Below, piece after piece: positions 63,826-64,000 of a DNA stretch of 64,000 nt. Both the position numbers and the translations under genes were made by a program. How positions within the stretch are numbered: position 1 is the first letter of the stretch; every line of letters begins with the position of its first letter. The stretch is from Pseudorasbora parva (taxonomy: Eukaryota > Chordata > Actinopteri > Cypriniformes > Gobionidae): NCBI RefSeq assembly GCF_024679245.1, contig NC_090187.1:21772995-21836994 (forward strand), written 5' to 3'. The notes beneath the pieces are model-generated. The model saw only the letters and a list, made by a program, of their open reading frames with translations. It was not told the origin of the DNA and did no database searches.

Positions 63826-64000
63826 AGGGATAGATCGCACAAAAAATGAAAGTTCTGTCATCATTTTACTCACCTTCAAGGTTTTCCAAACCTGTATACA
63901 TGTCTTTGTTCACAAACACATGAACGAATGTTTGTAACCAAGCAGATCCCGGCACCCATTTGCTACTATAGTATTTTTCCCCCCTACTATGGTGGTCAAT
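63822..64000. mobile_element. TTAA MITE, cut by window end
   Basis: TTAAAGGGATAGATCGCAC then GTTCTGTCATCATTTTACTC. The right end lies outside the window. Confidence 0.7.

Overview
The window looks like nuclear DNA of a teleost fish, most likely a cyprinid. The reasons are intron-rich vertebrate-type genes, very long (CA)n, (TA)n, (TC)n and (CATC)n microsatellites, a Tc1-like transposon, tRNA-derived SINEs, and a dense crowd of TTAA-flanked miniature transposons whose ends resemble repeats common in carp and zebrafish genomes. The species call is inference. Almost all of the 64 kb is non-coding, and no prokaryotic or viral genes are visible.

The one gene that can be named is arhgef17 (Rho guanine nucleotide exchange factor 17, TEM4) on the minus strand. 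Eleven consecutive internal exons lie between 19838 and 565. All have clean AG/GT boundaries and compatible phases, and together they give about 494 codons. They encode the Dbl-homology (DH) domain, the PH-like region and the start of the C-terminal WD40-like domain. The gene continues past position 1 towards its 3' end. The huge first exon expected from other vertebrates is absent, so it should lie beyond position 64000 and intron 1 would exceed 44 kb. Inside that presumed intron, 35295-35480 carries a 62-codon open exon that starts with ATG and ends at a donor in phase 0. The DH exon at 19838 also starts in phase 0, so this may be an alternative first exon giving a DH-PH protein without the long N-terminus.

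Region by region: 1-20 kb holds the arhgef17 exons with introns full of miniature inverted-repeat elements and one 1.45 kb Kolobok-like element (4807-6259). That element carries a broken THAP exon on one strand and an intact-looking P2X7-type exon on the other. 20-35 kb is intronic and repeat-rich, with microsatellite-linked repeats and a 4 kb composite element flanked by (TAA)n. 34.5-35.5 kb has a large (CATC)n block beside the candidate first exon. 37-38 kb is the 3' end of a Tx1/L1-type LINE sitting inside a (TC)n array. 39.7-45.2 kb is a stack of related 'GGGGTTCAAGCAC' elements, with three extra head copies in tandem. 46.2-48.6 kb is a Tc1-like element broken by a SINE and a TTAA MITE. 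48.7-64 kb is a run of TTAA MITEs, one unidentified candidate terminal exon (49543-49800) and a second Kolobok-like copy.

No operon-like or defence-like system was found. The points most worth following up are the alternative first exon, the long UG tract just behind a DH-exon 5' splice site, the bidirectional Kolobok element, and the LINE embedded in a (TC)n array.
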